A DNA stretch of 64,000 nt, taken from NCBI GenBank assembly GCA_009763385.1, contig CM019823.1:91089104-91153103 (forward strand), written 5' to 3'. Numbering within the stretch: position 1 is the first letter of the stretch; the number at the start of each line of letters is the position of its first letter. Source of the stretch: Coix lacryma-jobi var. lacryma-jobi. Its lineage: Eukaryota; Streptophyta; Magnoliopsida; Poales; Poaceae. Of this stretch, positions 32,359 to 44,953 are shown piece by piece. Made by a program: the position numbers and the translations under genes. The notes beneath the pieces were generated by a model. The model saw nothing but the letters and a program-made list of their open reading frames with translations, searched no databases and was not told where the DNA came from.

Positions 32359-35300
32359 TGATGTAGGTAAAACGGTTGGAGGACATTTGGTTGGTGGATT
32401 CCGGTTGCTCGAGGCACATGACCGGAAACGCCAAGTGGTTCTCCAGCCTTAGCCCTGTTGCCGAAAGGAGTACATAACCTTCGGCGACAATAGCAAAGGT
32501 AAGGTATTGTCTCGCGGGTCGGTGCGAGTTAATGAGCACTTTGTGTTGCGCGATGTTGCTCTTGTTTCTAACTTGCATTTTAACCTTCTTTCTGTTTCGC
32601 AACTCTTTGACGACGACTATGAGATTCGTTTTAAACCGAATCTCAGTCGTATTTTGGATCCTCAGGGCAATCTTGTGTGTTTGATTTCGCCCTTTGGAAA
32701 AGTCTTTCGTGCGAATTTCTCGGAGTCTTTTGGCACTTCTCGTTGTCTTGTGGCTGGACCTTCCTCCTCTGATCTTTGGAAGTGGCATAGGAGACTTGGA
32801 CATTTGAGCTTCGACTTGCTTGCAAGGCTTAGTTCACTTGGCCTAATCCGAGGATTGCCCAAGTTGCATATGGAGAAGGATCTTGTTTGCCACTCTTGTA
32901 GACACGGGAAGATGGTTGCCGCTCCCCACCATCCAGTGACTCAGGTCATGACCAAGCGCCCTGGAGAGCTTTTGCACATGGACCTTGTTGGTCCCGCTCG
33001 GGTGAGCTCGGTTGGGGGAAGTGGTATGTGCTTGTGTTGTTGATGACTTTTCGAGATATTCGTGGGTCTTCTTTTTAGCTGAGAAGACCGAGACTTTCTC
33101 CTTTGCTCGCAATCTGATTTTGCGTCTTCAGAACGAGTTCCCTTTGAACTCGATGCGAGCAATTCGGAGTGATAATGGTTCCGAATTCAAGAATTCGGAT
33201 TTTGAGAAGTTTTGTAACTCTTTGGTTTAGAGCATCAGTTTTCTTCCCCCTACACACCGCCACAAAATGGTGTTGTAGAGAGGAAGAATCGGACCCTTGT
33301 TGAGATGGCCAGGACGATGCTCGATGAGCATAGGACTCCTAGGCGATATTGGGCCGAAGCTATGAGCACTGCATGCTACATTTCCAATCGCATTTTTCTC
33401 CGAGCTTTCTTGAAAAAGACTTCTTATGAGTTGCGTTTTGGAAAACTACCCAAGGTGAGTTATTTCGAGTTTTTGGTTGCCATTGTTTTATACTCAAAAA
33501 GGGCAACTTGGACAAGTTTGAGTCTCGTTCTTCTGACGGTGTGTTTTTGGGTTATGGCACTCACACTCGAGCTTATCGTGTACTTAACCTTGACACTAAC
33601 CGAGTCATGGAGACATCCGATGTCACCTTCGACGAGACCATGGTTTGTCCTTCTTCTCGCTTTGAGCGTGCAGGTGATCATGAGGTTGGCGAGCCTCTTT
33701 TTGATGATGATGAAGAAGGTGCTGAGGGATAGATGACCCAGCACCTCCTCCACCTGCAGTGCCGCAAAGAGCGGCTTCTACGACGACTCACGGCCCCGAC
33801 ACCTCTTCTTCCTGGGGGCCGTGGGATCCGCCACCCCGAGCAGTACCTTTTGTACCCGGGGAGGCACCAGCTGCTGTTGAGGGGGAGGCTACTTCAGCTC
33901 GGGAGGCGCCACGACACATCCAGCGCCAGCACCCGCCTCAGCAGATGATCGGCACATCGACGAACGGTTTACTCGGTCCAGGTCACAGCACATCTCTCAC
34001 TTCGCTCATTCTGCTTTTGTTGCTAATTTTGAGCCCCGAGATGTTGGACACGCTTTGACGGATCCGAATTGGGTCAATGCCATGCATGAGGAGTAGAAAA
34101 TTTTGAGAGAAATCGGGTTTGGGTTCTAGTTCCTCCTCCTCCTAACTGTAATCCTATTGGGACAAAATGGGTTTTCAAAACAAACAAGGAGAGGATGGCC
34201 ACGTTGTGAGGAACAAGCGCGTCTTGTGGCCAAGGGTTATAGTCAGAAGGAGGGGATAGACTTTGAGGAGACTTTTGCTCCTGTAGCTCGTTTGGAGGCT
34301 ATTAGGATACTCTTGGCTTTGCTGCATCCAAAGGTTTTAAACTCTTTCAAATGGATGTCAAGAGTGCCTTCTTAAACGGCTACATAGAAGAGGAAGTGTA
34401 TGTTGAGCAACCCCCCGGTTTTGAAAATCCCAAGTTTCCAAACCATGTTTTTAAACTCCACAAAGCTTTATATGGTTTGAAACAAGCCCCTAGAGCCTGG
34501 TATGATAGGTGAAAACCTTTTGCTTGCTAAGGGTTTTAAAATGGGATGTGTAGATAAAACGCTCTTTCTCCTCAAGCAAGGCAAAGACACTCTCTTGGTC
34601 CAGATTTACGTGGATGATATCATTTTCGGTGGTTCTTCTCACGCTTTGGTTGCCAAGTTTGCAGATATATGAGCAGGGAGTTCGAGATGAGCATGATGGG
34701 CGAGCTGACATTCTTTCTCGGGTTGCAAATTAAGCAATCCCGAGAGGGGACGTTTGTGCACCAGGGCAAGTACACCAAGGACTTGCTGAAGCGGTTCGAT
34801 ATGGGTGAGGCCAAGCCTCTTCCAACACCCATGTCGACGACGACTGCCCTGGATGCGGATGTGGATGGAGAAGCAGTGGACCAGAAGGAGTACCGCAGCA
34901 TGATCGGGTCGCTCCTCTACCTGACGGCGACACGCCCGGACATCCAGTTCGCGTGTGTCTGTGTGCGCGCTTTCAGGCGTCGCCGCGCACCTCTCACCGT
35001 CAGGCGGTGAAGCGGATTTTCAGGTACCTTCGTTTCACGCCTGAGTTCGGGATTTGGTATTCTGCTTCCTCCACCCTCTCCCTTGCGGTTATTCGGATGC
35101 CGATTTTGCTGGTTGCCGTATTGAGCGCAAGTCCACTTCTGGGACTTGCCAATTTATTGGTTCTTCTCTTGTTTCGTGGTCTTCTCGCAAGCAGTCTAGT
35201 GTCGCTCAGTCCACTACAGAGGCTGAATATGTTGCTGCGGCTAGCTGCTGTTCCCAGTTGCTTTGGATGATGGCCACTTTGCGTGATTTTGGTCTGAGCT

Positions 35301-35548
35301 TTTCTCGCGTGCCTTTGCTTTGTGACAGCACGAGTGCCATTAGCGTTGCTAAGAACCCCGTGCTTCACTCGAAGACCAAACACATTGATGTGCGCTTTCA
35401 TTTCTTGCGAGACCACCAGGAGAAGGGTGATATCGACCTTCGCCATGTCGATACTCATCATCAACTGGCTGATATTTTCACCAAGCCTTTAGACGAATCA
35501 ACCTTTAATCGGTTGAGGGGTGAGCTTGGTGTGTGTTTCCCCTTTTAG
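32359..35548 (+). pseudogene. copia B pol, frameshifted
   Basis: Protease WLVDSGCSRHMTG lies near 32390-32430. The integrase zinc domain and the start of the core lie at 32507-33043 (LLHMDLVGPARVSS). SDNGSEF is near 33168 and NGVVERKNRT near 33266. Reverse transcriptase pieces at 34157-34375 and 34500-34800 carry YVDD at 34607-34618. RNase H occupies 34669-35548 (SKTKHIDVRFHFLRDH; stop TAG at 35546). Frame breaks occur at about 33020, 33225, 33460, 33730, 34150, 34320, 34510, 34665, 34955 and 35075. Most are one-base losses relative to A. RNase H (35054-35548) is the longest intact part. Confidence 0.9.
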
Positions 35549-37211
35549 ATGGGGGAAACATTTTGGATCTTGTATATTTACTGACTCTTTTGTCTTTCTT
35601 TTCTTTTGCATTTCAGCATACGCATTTACATTCTAAGCTTCATGTTTATAATCACTAGAATGTAACTATGCTCTATGTAGTATGCTCTGATGCTTATATT
35701 GATGCTTGTAGCTTATGCTCCTTCTGATCACTAGTACATGTTGTGAGCTGAGCTATTTTGAAATGGTGAATTTACTTAATAACTTAAAATCTGAAAATGT
35801 TCACCATTGAGATATGCAACTAGCATGTGTAGGATATGTTGAGTTCACTCGTGCTTTTCATATATGCTAGGTTGCTATGTCTCTAGTTCTGAGTCATTCA
35901 CTTGCTTGGTCTGTTCATATCATGTTTAAAATTTGAACCAAGTTTTAGTGAATTGAAAAGATCGAGATGGGATTGCTTGTCAACACCTCACGGTATCGAG
36001 ACTGTTTCTCATTGCACTTTGAGTTAAACTTGAGCCGTGTAGTGTATGACCGAAACCGTAGCTTTAAGCTTCTGATTGCTTCGGCATAGGCTTCGCTCGG
36101 TTGAAAAGTTAGGCAAAGACAAGCTTTCAACCTCTCGCAATCACATGCTGAATTAAACTTGTGTAATTTCACCGCTGCAACTCCGATTAAAAATGAAATC
36201 ACAAGTATATGCTTCATTCCTATGCATGATGATTGAACTTTGCTAGGGGTAGTTCACCTTGTATACATGTTTAGCACTTGTTTGATTCCTGTCTATACAT
36301 GTGTAGTGCTATTTTGATGGTGACTATCTTTTTGGCTAAGACTGCTCACATGCTCATATGTTCATATTTCGTATGTGTGATCAGTTTGAGCCTTCGCTAT
36401 TTGAGTGCTTAGTTGAGTCATTGGAGTTATACTGTTTAGAGCATTCTTGCACTCTTTTGATTATATGCCTGAAGCTGCTAACTTGCATTTCTGACTTCAT
36501 ATGCATGTTGGAAGGAGGAGTTTCTTGCCTTGATGCTTTTCTGATTAGTGCATTTCAACTAAGGGGGAGAAATGCAAATCATATGTCTCCTGGATGTTCA
36601 ACTAAGGGGAGTTTTCATCAAGAGGGAGAATTTCCAATCTTTGTGCTCTTCTCATGTTGGACCTAAGGGGATTTTCCTAGTTGCTTGCACTTGTCGAGGG
36701 GGAGTTTGCTAGTTGTGTTGAGCCTTTGCCTCTGTCTTGAGGACTAGCAAACATTTTCAGGGCATTTTGTCTTCGATTGGTTCTCTTTAGTTTGGAGTCA
36801 TTCCAATTGTTCGGAGCGTGCTTGGCCGAAAGGCATTGGTTTCGAGCTTTCTTTGCTAGTTGTGTTGAGCTCTGTGCCTCTATCTTGAGGGACTAGCATT
36901 TTGCTTCGATTTTCATTCGGCTTCAATTGTTTGAGCTTTTTTTCTCTGGAGTTTCCAATTGGTATCGCTAGCGGTGTTGAGCCTGTTCTACCTCTTCTTG
37001 AGGGCTAGCTTTGCTTTGCTTGGTTGCGTCGAGCCGTTGCCCATGTCTTTGGGGACCAAGTTCTTTCGCTCTTTCCACTTGACCTTCTTCGGCTTTGCTA
37101 TGCTTTTGGGTCATTTGGTGAGTTTTCTCTTCTCCTTCCTCCTTCTTCCTTATTCTTCTTTTAATTATGATTTGTGTGAGTAGTTGACAATGCACTCATC
37201 AAGGGGGAGAT
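35549..37211 (+). other. copia B 3' noncoding tail
   Basis: Counterpart of 15512-17153. Polypurine tracts lie at 36560 (AAGGGGGAG), 36604 and 36664 (AAGGGG variants), 36697 (GAGGGGGAG) and 37201 (AAGGGGGAG, touching the LTR). No gene is supported. Confidence 0.85.
36705..37060 (+). repeat. pre-LTR hairpin array, copia B
   Basis: Stems TTTGCTAGT/ACTAGCAAA (36705, 36743), TGCTAGT/ACTAGCA (36854, 36892), GCTAGC/GCTAGC (36967, 37004) and CTTGGTT/GACCAAG (37019, 37054). The last pair differs from copy A by one base that keeps a G-U pair in RNA. Confidence 0.8.
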
Positions 37212-39231
37212 TGCGGATACATGGGTGTATGCCGGGTCTCTGAGTGATGAGTGATTGTCAACTGGGATGATGCGCATGTTCTTTGGCTTGTGTTGTGCAG
37301 GTGTCGAGCACGGATACAGTGATCGACGGCGAGGTGAAGGTCAAGTTGAGACGTGCGTGCCGACGGACCGGGTGCGGTGAAGGATGGGCGTGCCGTGCGG
37401 CGGACGTGCCATGCCGAGGAACCGAGCGGTGAAGGGCGGACGTGAGGCTTGGACTGAGGGACCAGAGTGCCTGAGGATCAGCTGTGGTGGCTGGCAGCCT
37501 GTGACGACGACAAGTGAAGAAGTGCGGTCATGTGTTGCCTGAGTCGTGGACTCAGGGACACGTGTCGGTGGACGGGGTGCACGGGCTGTGCATCCCCTCT
37601 ACGACGTCGGTTTGGTGGATAGAGCCAGAGAAACCCATCGGATGGACGGTTTCCAGGGTTGGACCTCAAAACCTGGGCGTGGACGGTTTCCGAGTTTGGC
37701 CACAAAACTCGGGCTGAGGGTTTCCGAGTTTGGCCACAAACCTCGGGCTAAGGACGGTTTCCAGGTTTTGGGCCTCAAAACCTAGGCGCTGAGGGTTTAC
37801 TGAGTTTGGCCTCAAAACTCAGATGCTGGTGGGCTGGTTTTCCCCGGTTTGGGCTCAAAACCGGGGTTGGCTGGATAAGCTGGTTTCCCCGTTTGGCCAC
37901 AAACCGGGGGTGGCAGAGGAGGGCGGCACGTGGCGGCGATCTGGAGGTTGCGTCAAGGCAACGCTTCGAATCGAGCGGGCGTGGCCATCGGATACACCTA
38001 CCACCGAGTTGGTCCAGAATAACCCTAGGGTTTGCTGGTTCGCTCTGTAATTAGAATAGAGAGGGGTAGAGTAGGAAATAGACTTAGGCTAGTATAGGAT
38101 AAGTAGTCGGAGACACCCTTCCTCCTATCTATCTCAGTCATTTGCTCTTTCGCACTTAGGGTTTCCTGCTCTCCCATCCCCTGCTGTAGCTAGCTGAGAT
38201 CCGCAGAGAGACTCACCTCTGTGTATTGTTGATTTTGAGGAAGGAGGCCGTAACCTCCTTGTCGTAGCGTGTGTTTGCGCTTTCGACTGCAAGATCGTGG
38301 TGTCGATTCGCGTTTGGCTGTGTTCTTCGCGGATCCTTTTTCTCCCACATTTTCCCGTCGTTTGATCTCTTTGCTCGGTCATCTTTTGCGAATCCGTTTG
38401 AACCAAGTTGTTTCTAGATCGGAGGCACTTCCTTCCACCGAAGGAATTAACTCTAACCTCACGGTCTAGGAGATCGATCGTTTTCGTTTTTCGTTTCGAT
38501 CAAGTTTTCTCCCTTCCCCGAAATTCTTCGATTCATCGATTTGAGATAGGTTCGAGCCATGATCTCTTAGGATAGCTCACTATACTCCTTTTGACTCCTC
38601 TCACCAAGTTTGATCCCTAGAGATTTTTTTTGGATGACATCGGGTGAATCGGTGGACGAACAGCACTGTATCGGGGTGACCGTACGCTTGGTCGAGATGA
38701 CCGACGCACAGGCAGAGAGTTCGGTCGTGAACGCTCGGTGTGTTGATCTCATGACTTGACGGACCGCTCAGTTTGAATACTGACGGACGCATAGGTTCTA
38801 CTGTTCATTGAGCTTGTTGTCTTTTGACCGACGCACTGTTGTTGACGGACGCTCCCTGCTCGTGAGTCCGGTCAGGACATAAGGTTCCGATTGGTTTTTT
38901 GTGTGACCGGACGCGTCGGTCCCTGCTGACCGACGCTGACCAGAGTCCGGTCGTGACTGTTTGCGCTGTTTCGTTCGCGGTTTGTTCGTCCGCTGTCGAA
39001 TTGATTTCCGTCTTTTGTGTTGGCTTTCTAGAGTTGTGTAGTGTCCCCTGTGCTTCTTGGAAGCATCCACCCTACATCTAGGGTCGTGGACCATTAGCAA
39101 GCTCTAGGGTTTGTCCTTTTGGGTGACTCTCGGGACAGTGGCTGCTAGTTTCCGAAAGGAAATTTTGAAGCTCCCATTCCCCCCCCCCCCCCCTGGTCGC
39201 TTTCCTGGTTTGGTTGATTCTCGGTCCTTCA
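37212..39231 (+). repeat. copia B 3' LTR
   Basis: Begins after the polypurine tract and ends CCTTCA. U5 (38650-38960) has lost single bases in most GACCGGACGC motifs, giving GACCGACGC or GACGGACGC. A run of about 15 C lies at 39179-39193. Confidence 0.9.
37606..37911 (+). repeat. U3 hairpin array, copia B 3' LTR
   Basis: Same order of units as the 5' LTR, with several missing bases (for example CCCCGTTTGGCCACAAACCGGGG near 37886). Confidence 0.75.
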
Positions 39232-39778
39232 ACGTGGATAGGCAAACCTTGGTGGTGAGCTGAACCACGGGATAAATATTGTGTCTCATGTGCTTTCTAC
39301 TATTGCTGTTATTTGCTCATGTTTAGACAATTTAGGTTTGTTGAAAGCAATCCTACTTGCTATTGATTTTTGTGGTATTCATCTTTGAGTGAATCTGATA
39401 GCCATTTCTGCATGTTATACTACTTATTCTGAATAGCTTGAGCCTGCGAAATTGTAATTCATTCTGACTATTTTGGAGAGCGGCAGTGTTGCCCTGTGTT
39501 CTCACCTGTGCTCGAGTTGAATTTTTACAGGCCTATCACCCCCCTCTAGGCTAACATACTTCCAGAAGTTTCCTATATGCTGCCTCTATGTGCCAATGAA
39601 TTATTTTGTATTGGATGCATTTAGAAGCAAATGAGGACAAGGGCAGCATTGTCATTTGTCTACCCATGCTGACTCATCTCTACCATGTCGCTGGTCTAGG
39701 CTACCAGATGTGCTAATGTGGCCCAAATGAAGAGTCTTCACTTAGAGATGGTAAAAACGTAGGACGTGTTATAATAGT
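39232..39778. other. LTR remnant and unassigned DNA between copia B and LINE
   Basis: The first 320 bases contain AACCACGGGATAAATATTG and end in TTTACAGGCCTATCACCCCCCTCTAGGC, which resembles the U5 end of another grass copia LTR. The remaining 230 bases carry nothing recognised. Confidence 0.4.
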
Positions 39779-39788
39779 GAGAATTAGG
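39779..39788. repeat. candidate LINE target-site duplication, left copy
   Basis: GAGAATTAGG here and again at 55926-55935, on the two sides of the composite LINE. Next to this copy, on the minus strand, is an A-rich tail (AATAAAAAAA), as expected at a LINE 3' end. Confidence 0.6.
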
Positions 39789-40059
39789 TGACTTTTTTTA
39801 TTGGACCCACTACCTGGGTAGCATCAGTCTCGACGATGATATCCGAGCATCCCAGCGCCATGGCTGCTTTCAAGCCTTCCATACATGCAATAAGCTCCAT
39901 CTGCATAGGATTAGCTGTGAATAGCTTACTACCAAACCCACTCTGGAGTGTATTTCCATTTTCATCCCGTGTAACAAATCCCCAACCCCCACTCATATCA
40001 GCTTGATTAAAAGCTCCATCAACATTTATTTTAGTCTTCCACTCAGAGGGCATTTCCAC
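39789..40059 (-). pseudogene. LINE RNase H domain, C-terminally cut
   Basis: WKTKINVDGAFNQADMSGGW, then MQMELIACMEGLKAAMALGC and VETDATQVV: the plant-LINE RNase H (RVT_3) core with Asp-Glu-Asp active-site positions visible. The usual last third is absent; the sequence passes into AATAAAAAAAG and the target duplication. Confidence 0.8.
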
Positions 40060-43000
40060 TGTCTGATCTGGCTCCTGTTCTCATGTGTTTCGATGTATGG
40101 TGTTGGGTGTTACTTGTGCCACATTGGGAGGTTCAGGCATGTCATTCTACATGATGCTTTCATCTCCTATGTTTGCTTCCAGCATAGACTTGCTAAGTGG
40201 TCTACTGTTCGTCTCTTTTCTCCCTCTCTGACTGCATTTCTCTCATGCCACCAAATGTTCATCAGGAACAAGGCAATCAGTTGGGCATCTCCCCTTGTTT
40301 CAATATTAGATTGATCACCTCCCTCGCAGTACGACAATCAGCCAGACGTATTCTCATGTGCTCCAACCCAGCTTCTCTCCATACCTCCCTTAATTGCTTT
40401 ACATCTGAAAAATAGGTGACTCCATCCTCTCCCCACCCGATTGCAGACTACACACCGTAAACCCCACATCCATTCCCTGCCTCTCCAGATTTGACTTTGT
40501 AGCAAGAGAGTTATGGGCCAATCTCAAAACAAAATGTTTTAGTCTATTAGGGACCTCTTAACACCAAATTTCGCCCAGAATTTCTCCTCCTCTCCCACTT
40601 TGGTAGTACTATTGTCTCCAACTCCTGACACTTTATTCAGTCGATCGACATCACAAAATAGTCTATATGATGATTTAACAGAGAAATTACCTCTTGAATA
40701 AACGCCATGCCAAAATGTCTTCCATGTCAACGTGCACTGGCAAGGACAAAATCACTGGGACATCTTCTGGCCAAACAATTCCTTGATCAATTCTTCATCC
40801 CACTGTCCGGTTACTGGATGAATCAGGTCTGATACTCACGATAGCTGTATACCCCTGTGTGGAGTAACGGCCTCCGTGTATAACCTCTAGGTAACCATGG
40901 ATCCTCCCATATTCTTATTTTTTCACCACTTCCAATTCTCCATATGACACCTTTTTTCAACAATTCCAGCCCTCTCAGAATGCTCCTCCAGGTATATGAC
41001 ATACCTTCCCTTGGTTTTTCTTGAAGGAGGTCACAATCTTTAAACTACCGAGCCTTGAGAATTTAGCACAGAGAGAGTCCCTGTTGTATGAGCCTCCAGC
41101 TTTGCTTAGCTAGCATAGCCATATTGAAGGCATGTGCATCTTTGAAACCCAGTCCCCTTTCTTGTTTGCCTCATTAGCTTCTCCCATGGCAACCAATGCA
41201 TTTTATTTTTTTGTCATTTTGGCTCCACCAATATCTACAGATTTGTCTACTGATCTGATCATAAACTTCTTTAGTGATGTCAAAACCCCATTGAATACGT
41301 TCGAATGGCCTACGCCACTGCTTTGATCATAATCTCCTTACCAGCATTCGAGAGAAGCTTCTCTTTTCATCCTTGGATCCTCTGCCAACTCGTTCCTTCA
41401 ACAAACTGAAAGCTTTTTGTTTGTTATTCCCCACATGCACTGGTAAGCCAAAGATATCTGTCATTGAAGGATTCCCGGGCAATCCCCATCTGTTGCATCG
41501 TTACCACTTTGCTTTCAGCCAAAGTATTTCTACTGAACATGATGGCTTATTTGTCCTTGTTTATAACCTGTCCTGAGCACTCCGCGTACAAGTCTAGATT
41601 TCCTGAAGCTTTGCTGCATCTTCCCCGTTTGCACGAACTAGGATCAGAGAGTCATCGACAACAGCAGGTGAGAGATGCTTGGAGCCGCATGGCAGATTTT
41701 CACACCACCAATCTCGCCATCCATTTTTTGCCTTCTCCAGGAGAGATGAAAACCCCTCGGCACACAATAAAAACAGGTAAGTTGATAGCGGATCCCCTTG
41801 TTGTAGCCCCCTTTCTGGAATGATTTCTTCCGTGAGACACACCCACTGACTTTCACTCTATATTTGACTGTTGTGATACATGACATAATCAAATGTACCC
41901 ATTTTTCTGTAACCCCAATCTTGTCATCATCCCTTAAGAAGGCCCACTCAACTCTATCGTAGGCTTTACTCATATCGAGCTTGATCACCGCATACCCAAG
42001 GTTTCCCCTCCTTTTTTTCTCATATAATGCAGTAGCTCATAAGCAATCAATGTATTATCTGATATTAATCTACCCGGGACAAAAGCGCTTTACGAGGGAG
42101 AATTGACATGAGGCAGTATAAGCTTGAGTCTATTTGCAAGGACTTTTGACACCACCTTGTAAAGGACATTACACAAGCTGATCGGGCGGAGATCCTTCAC
42201 CTGTTCTAGAGCTTGTACCTTCAGGATAAGAGCAATTGTGGTATCATTCCACCTGTCTGATATATCACCCCCTACTAAGACTCCCAATACTTCACTCGTG
42301 ACTTTCCTCCACTAGGTCCCAACAGTTTTTGTAGAAAGCTGAGGGCATACCATCCGTCCTGGCGCCTTCAGATCACCTATATTGTCTAGAGCTTTCTTTA
42401 CCTCTTCACTAGAAAACTCTCGGCACAACGTTGCATTCAACTCATTGGTGACTTTTGGGTGACCGCTCTAACAGCTGGTTAGTTGTCCCTCCAAAAGAAC
42501 TCCTGAAAAGATTTGTAAAATAGATAGTGATAATCTCCCTCTTCCCCTCCTCTGAAACCTCCCAGCCTCCTCCCTACTTTCTCAATCTATCCCCTCTATT
42601 GTGCTTCCTCCTCTCTAAACACAAGCATGGAAAAAACTTGTGTTGCGATCACCTTTCTCCAACCATTTGACATGAGCCCTCTGTCACCAATATATATCTA
42701 ATTGCTCCTCCAACCGATCTAACTTACAACAAGAATCTCTTCCCTAACAACCCCATCACCACTACCACCCCGCCTCTCCTACAAGTCTCTAGCTCCACCT
42801 TCACCTTTTTTTATTCTTTTCTCCAGATCACCTAGAACATTTGTGCTCCATGATTTTAAGCTCCCTGCCACACCTTTCACCACGTCTGCCACCTTCGAAT
42901 AAGGAGCCCCAGAGGCCTCCAGCCACGCTTCCCTCCACACTCTCCTATAATCTTCTTCTTCCATCCAGCACGCTTCAAACTTAAACCCGTCTGCCCCCTT

Positions 43001-43091
43001 GCTCTAGACTGTCGTTGCTTCTCCAAAGTAACAATAACCGCCGATGATCAGAGTGCTGCCGGGAACATAGCTCTCCAGTTTGTGTTTCAAC
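40060..43091 (-). pseudogene. LINE ORF2 C-terminal part: reverse transcriptase
   Basis: Minus-strand order from 43091: endonuclease end, MEEEDYRRVWREAWLEASGA (42905-42964), REFSSEEVKKALDNIGDLKAPG near 42330-42420, DLRPISLCNVLYKVVSKVLA (42150-42215), LDMSKAYDRVEWAFL (41935-41985) and ERGLQQGDPLSTYLF (41770-41815). The catalytic box lies near 41645 and reads DDSL after a changed first residue (VVDDSLIL). A zinc-binding RVT region follows at 40539-40730 (GNFSVKSSYRLF). Frame changes are frequent. The enzyme would copy LINE RNA at a nicked target. Confidence 0.85.
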
Positions 43092-44712
43092 TGTTGACAC
43101 AAAAATCCGGTCGGCAGCGCCAACACACTCGAACGAACGTCCTCAGAGGGCGTACGGAACAAGGTCTTCACCTCCTGAACCTTCAACAAATGGCGGTGCC
43201 AATCTTGGTGAGATTGACTTTGGACGTGCCAGTCAATTGACCTACAATTGAGAAGGAGAAGAAAAGTTCAAATTGTGGAACCTGCCGGTTTGGTGCCAGA
43301 CAGTTTCAAATTATACGGCTCTAATATAGCCATTGTTAATAGGATATGACTATAAAGTCAACTCCAAAAGATTGCATGAAGGCATTGATAAGATATAAAG
43401 CAAAACGGCTATGATATATGTAAGAAGATTCGGACAGATGATCAGCCGATAAGCTTAAACATATCAGGAAAAATAAAGATCTATGTGTACGTCTAATCGG
43501 CGTGAAATCATGTATCGACTAATTGCATAGGCAGTTCTATCTGTTAACAGTGGAGTATTTCCATGCAGTCATAATAACAAATAGATCGATAAATAGCTTA
43601 ATCATCAACAGTGGGGTGTTTCCATACAGCCATAATGATGATCAAGCTAGATCACGTCCGATACAACGAGCAGATCCGTAATTCCAAGCCATTCAAAAGT
43701 ACACATTATGGAGAAAGCAACTGGATCGGCTATTTTAGCTGATACAGGGTCCATGAAGCACGAACAAGATCTATTCGTAAAACCATGATTTGACTAAGAT
43801 CAAACATCTAATCTATCATATATATAAGTGGGTTCAGAAATACAGCGATAATAAACATGCTAGATCAAATCTATCCTCTCTTAGATCAAACCACAATTTT
43901 ATCGGATATGTCGAACGCACAACATGTAACAATCAAGATTGACAAATTAGTCGATGAAAGTAGGCTGAATCGGCTATTCCCTTAGTATAAGCGTGTAAAG
44001 CCTTTGGATAGCCGAAAACAACATCTTTTAAGCTTAAGCTATTTTGTCAATCTTGATTGGGCAAGATATTGTTTAAAACCTAAAGAAAACATTAAAGCAT
44101 AAACAACATCGATAACTTAATGAATCTATTGGTTTGCCAAAACCATAGAGCCGATAACTAGTCCAGATCGACTAAAGCAAGAGATTGATCAGAGTCAAGA
44201 CAGTCTTACAAAAGGGATCTTAAACTGATAACTAGCCATGTCATAGCTTAACAAGTTTGGTCGATGCCAAATACAGCCTTATTGTATATGACACGAGCCA
44301 TTGGTGAAACTTACAAGCAACCGGAGGTCGGTCGAAGCCGATGCAGTCCTGCCTGGTTGAAGGTTCCGCCGAGTTCTATTACTACTACTCCTACTCCTAG
44401 GGTTTTGGCCGGTGGCCGATGTGTTGATTGATTGGATTGTCTTACAAAAATCGGGTTTCTAGTTATTTACTCGATTGACTCCTGCCCTAACACGACTAAG
44501 TTACATAAGAATAAAAGACGATCCGGACTTAAGTTCCTTGGCCGAACCCAAAACGTCTTCGAAGCTTATCATGCCTGGTCCTCATAAATCTTGGTCGTGT
44601 CTGAGTCCAAACACTCCTTTTTATTTTTCTAGCGGACTCTTTTACCAATAAATCAGCCGCTTGTGTTTTCACAAAAATAATAATCCTTTCAGTCCAAAAT
44701 CTGGTGTAAACA
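43092..44712 (-). repeat. Tat element 3' LTR
   Basis: Starts TGTTGACACAAAAATCCGG and ends GGTGTAAACA on the plus strand; direct repeat of 52270-53913. Adjacent on the right, the minus strand reads CCAAAATTGGGGGGCATG, the polypurine tract. It is 23 bases shorter than its partner, mostly by single-base gaps. Confidence 0.93.
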
Positions 44713-44730
44713 CATGCCCCCCAATTTTGG
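44713..44730 (-). promoter_or_regulatory. Tat element polypurine tract
   Basis: The minus strand reads AATTGGGGGGCATG directly before the 3' LTR. Confidence 0.8.
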
Positions 44731-44953
44731 GATGAAATTTATTTTATATCCAAAATGTTATTTCCTACCTTGGGGTCTGATCGATTAACTTCCCTTTAGC
44801 TGATCAGACGAGTTTTCTTCCTAACCGTCACTCCTTTTTGGCATCTCAAATGGCCCGAACAGTATCTTGACGATCAATGTGAGACGTTGCTCTTCTCTTG
44901 AAAACTGCGTTACGATTTAACATCTCACTCGAGTACTCTGCGCACACGTACAA

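Larger units (their letters stand above)
27609..39231 (+). mobile_element. copia element B, Sirevirus-like LTR retrotransposon
   Basis: Same family and orientation as A (11.6 kb): LTRs of 2000 and 2020 bases, the same primer site, gag, pol, noncoding tail and hairpin arrays. Left flank is CATAG and right flank ACGTG, so there is no target duplication. The left flank lies in element F and the right in another LTR remnant. The coding region is broken at a dozen or more places, mostly single-base gaps compared with A. Confidence 0.93.
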
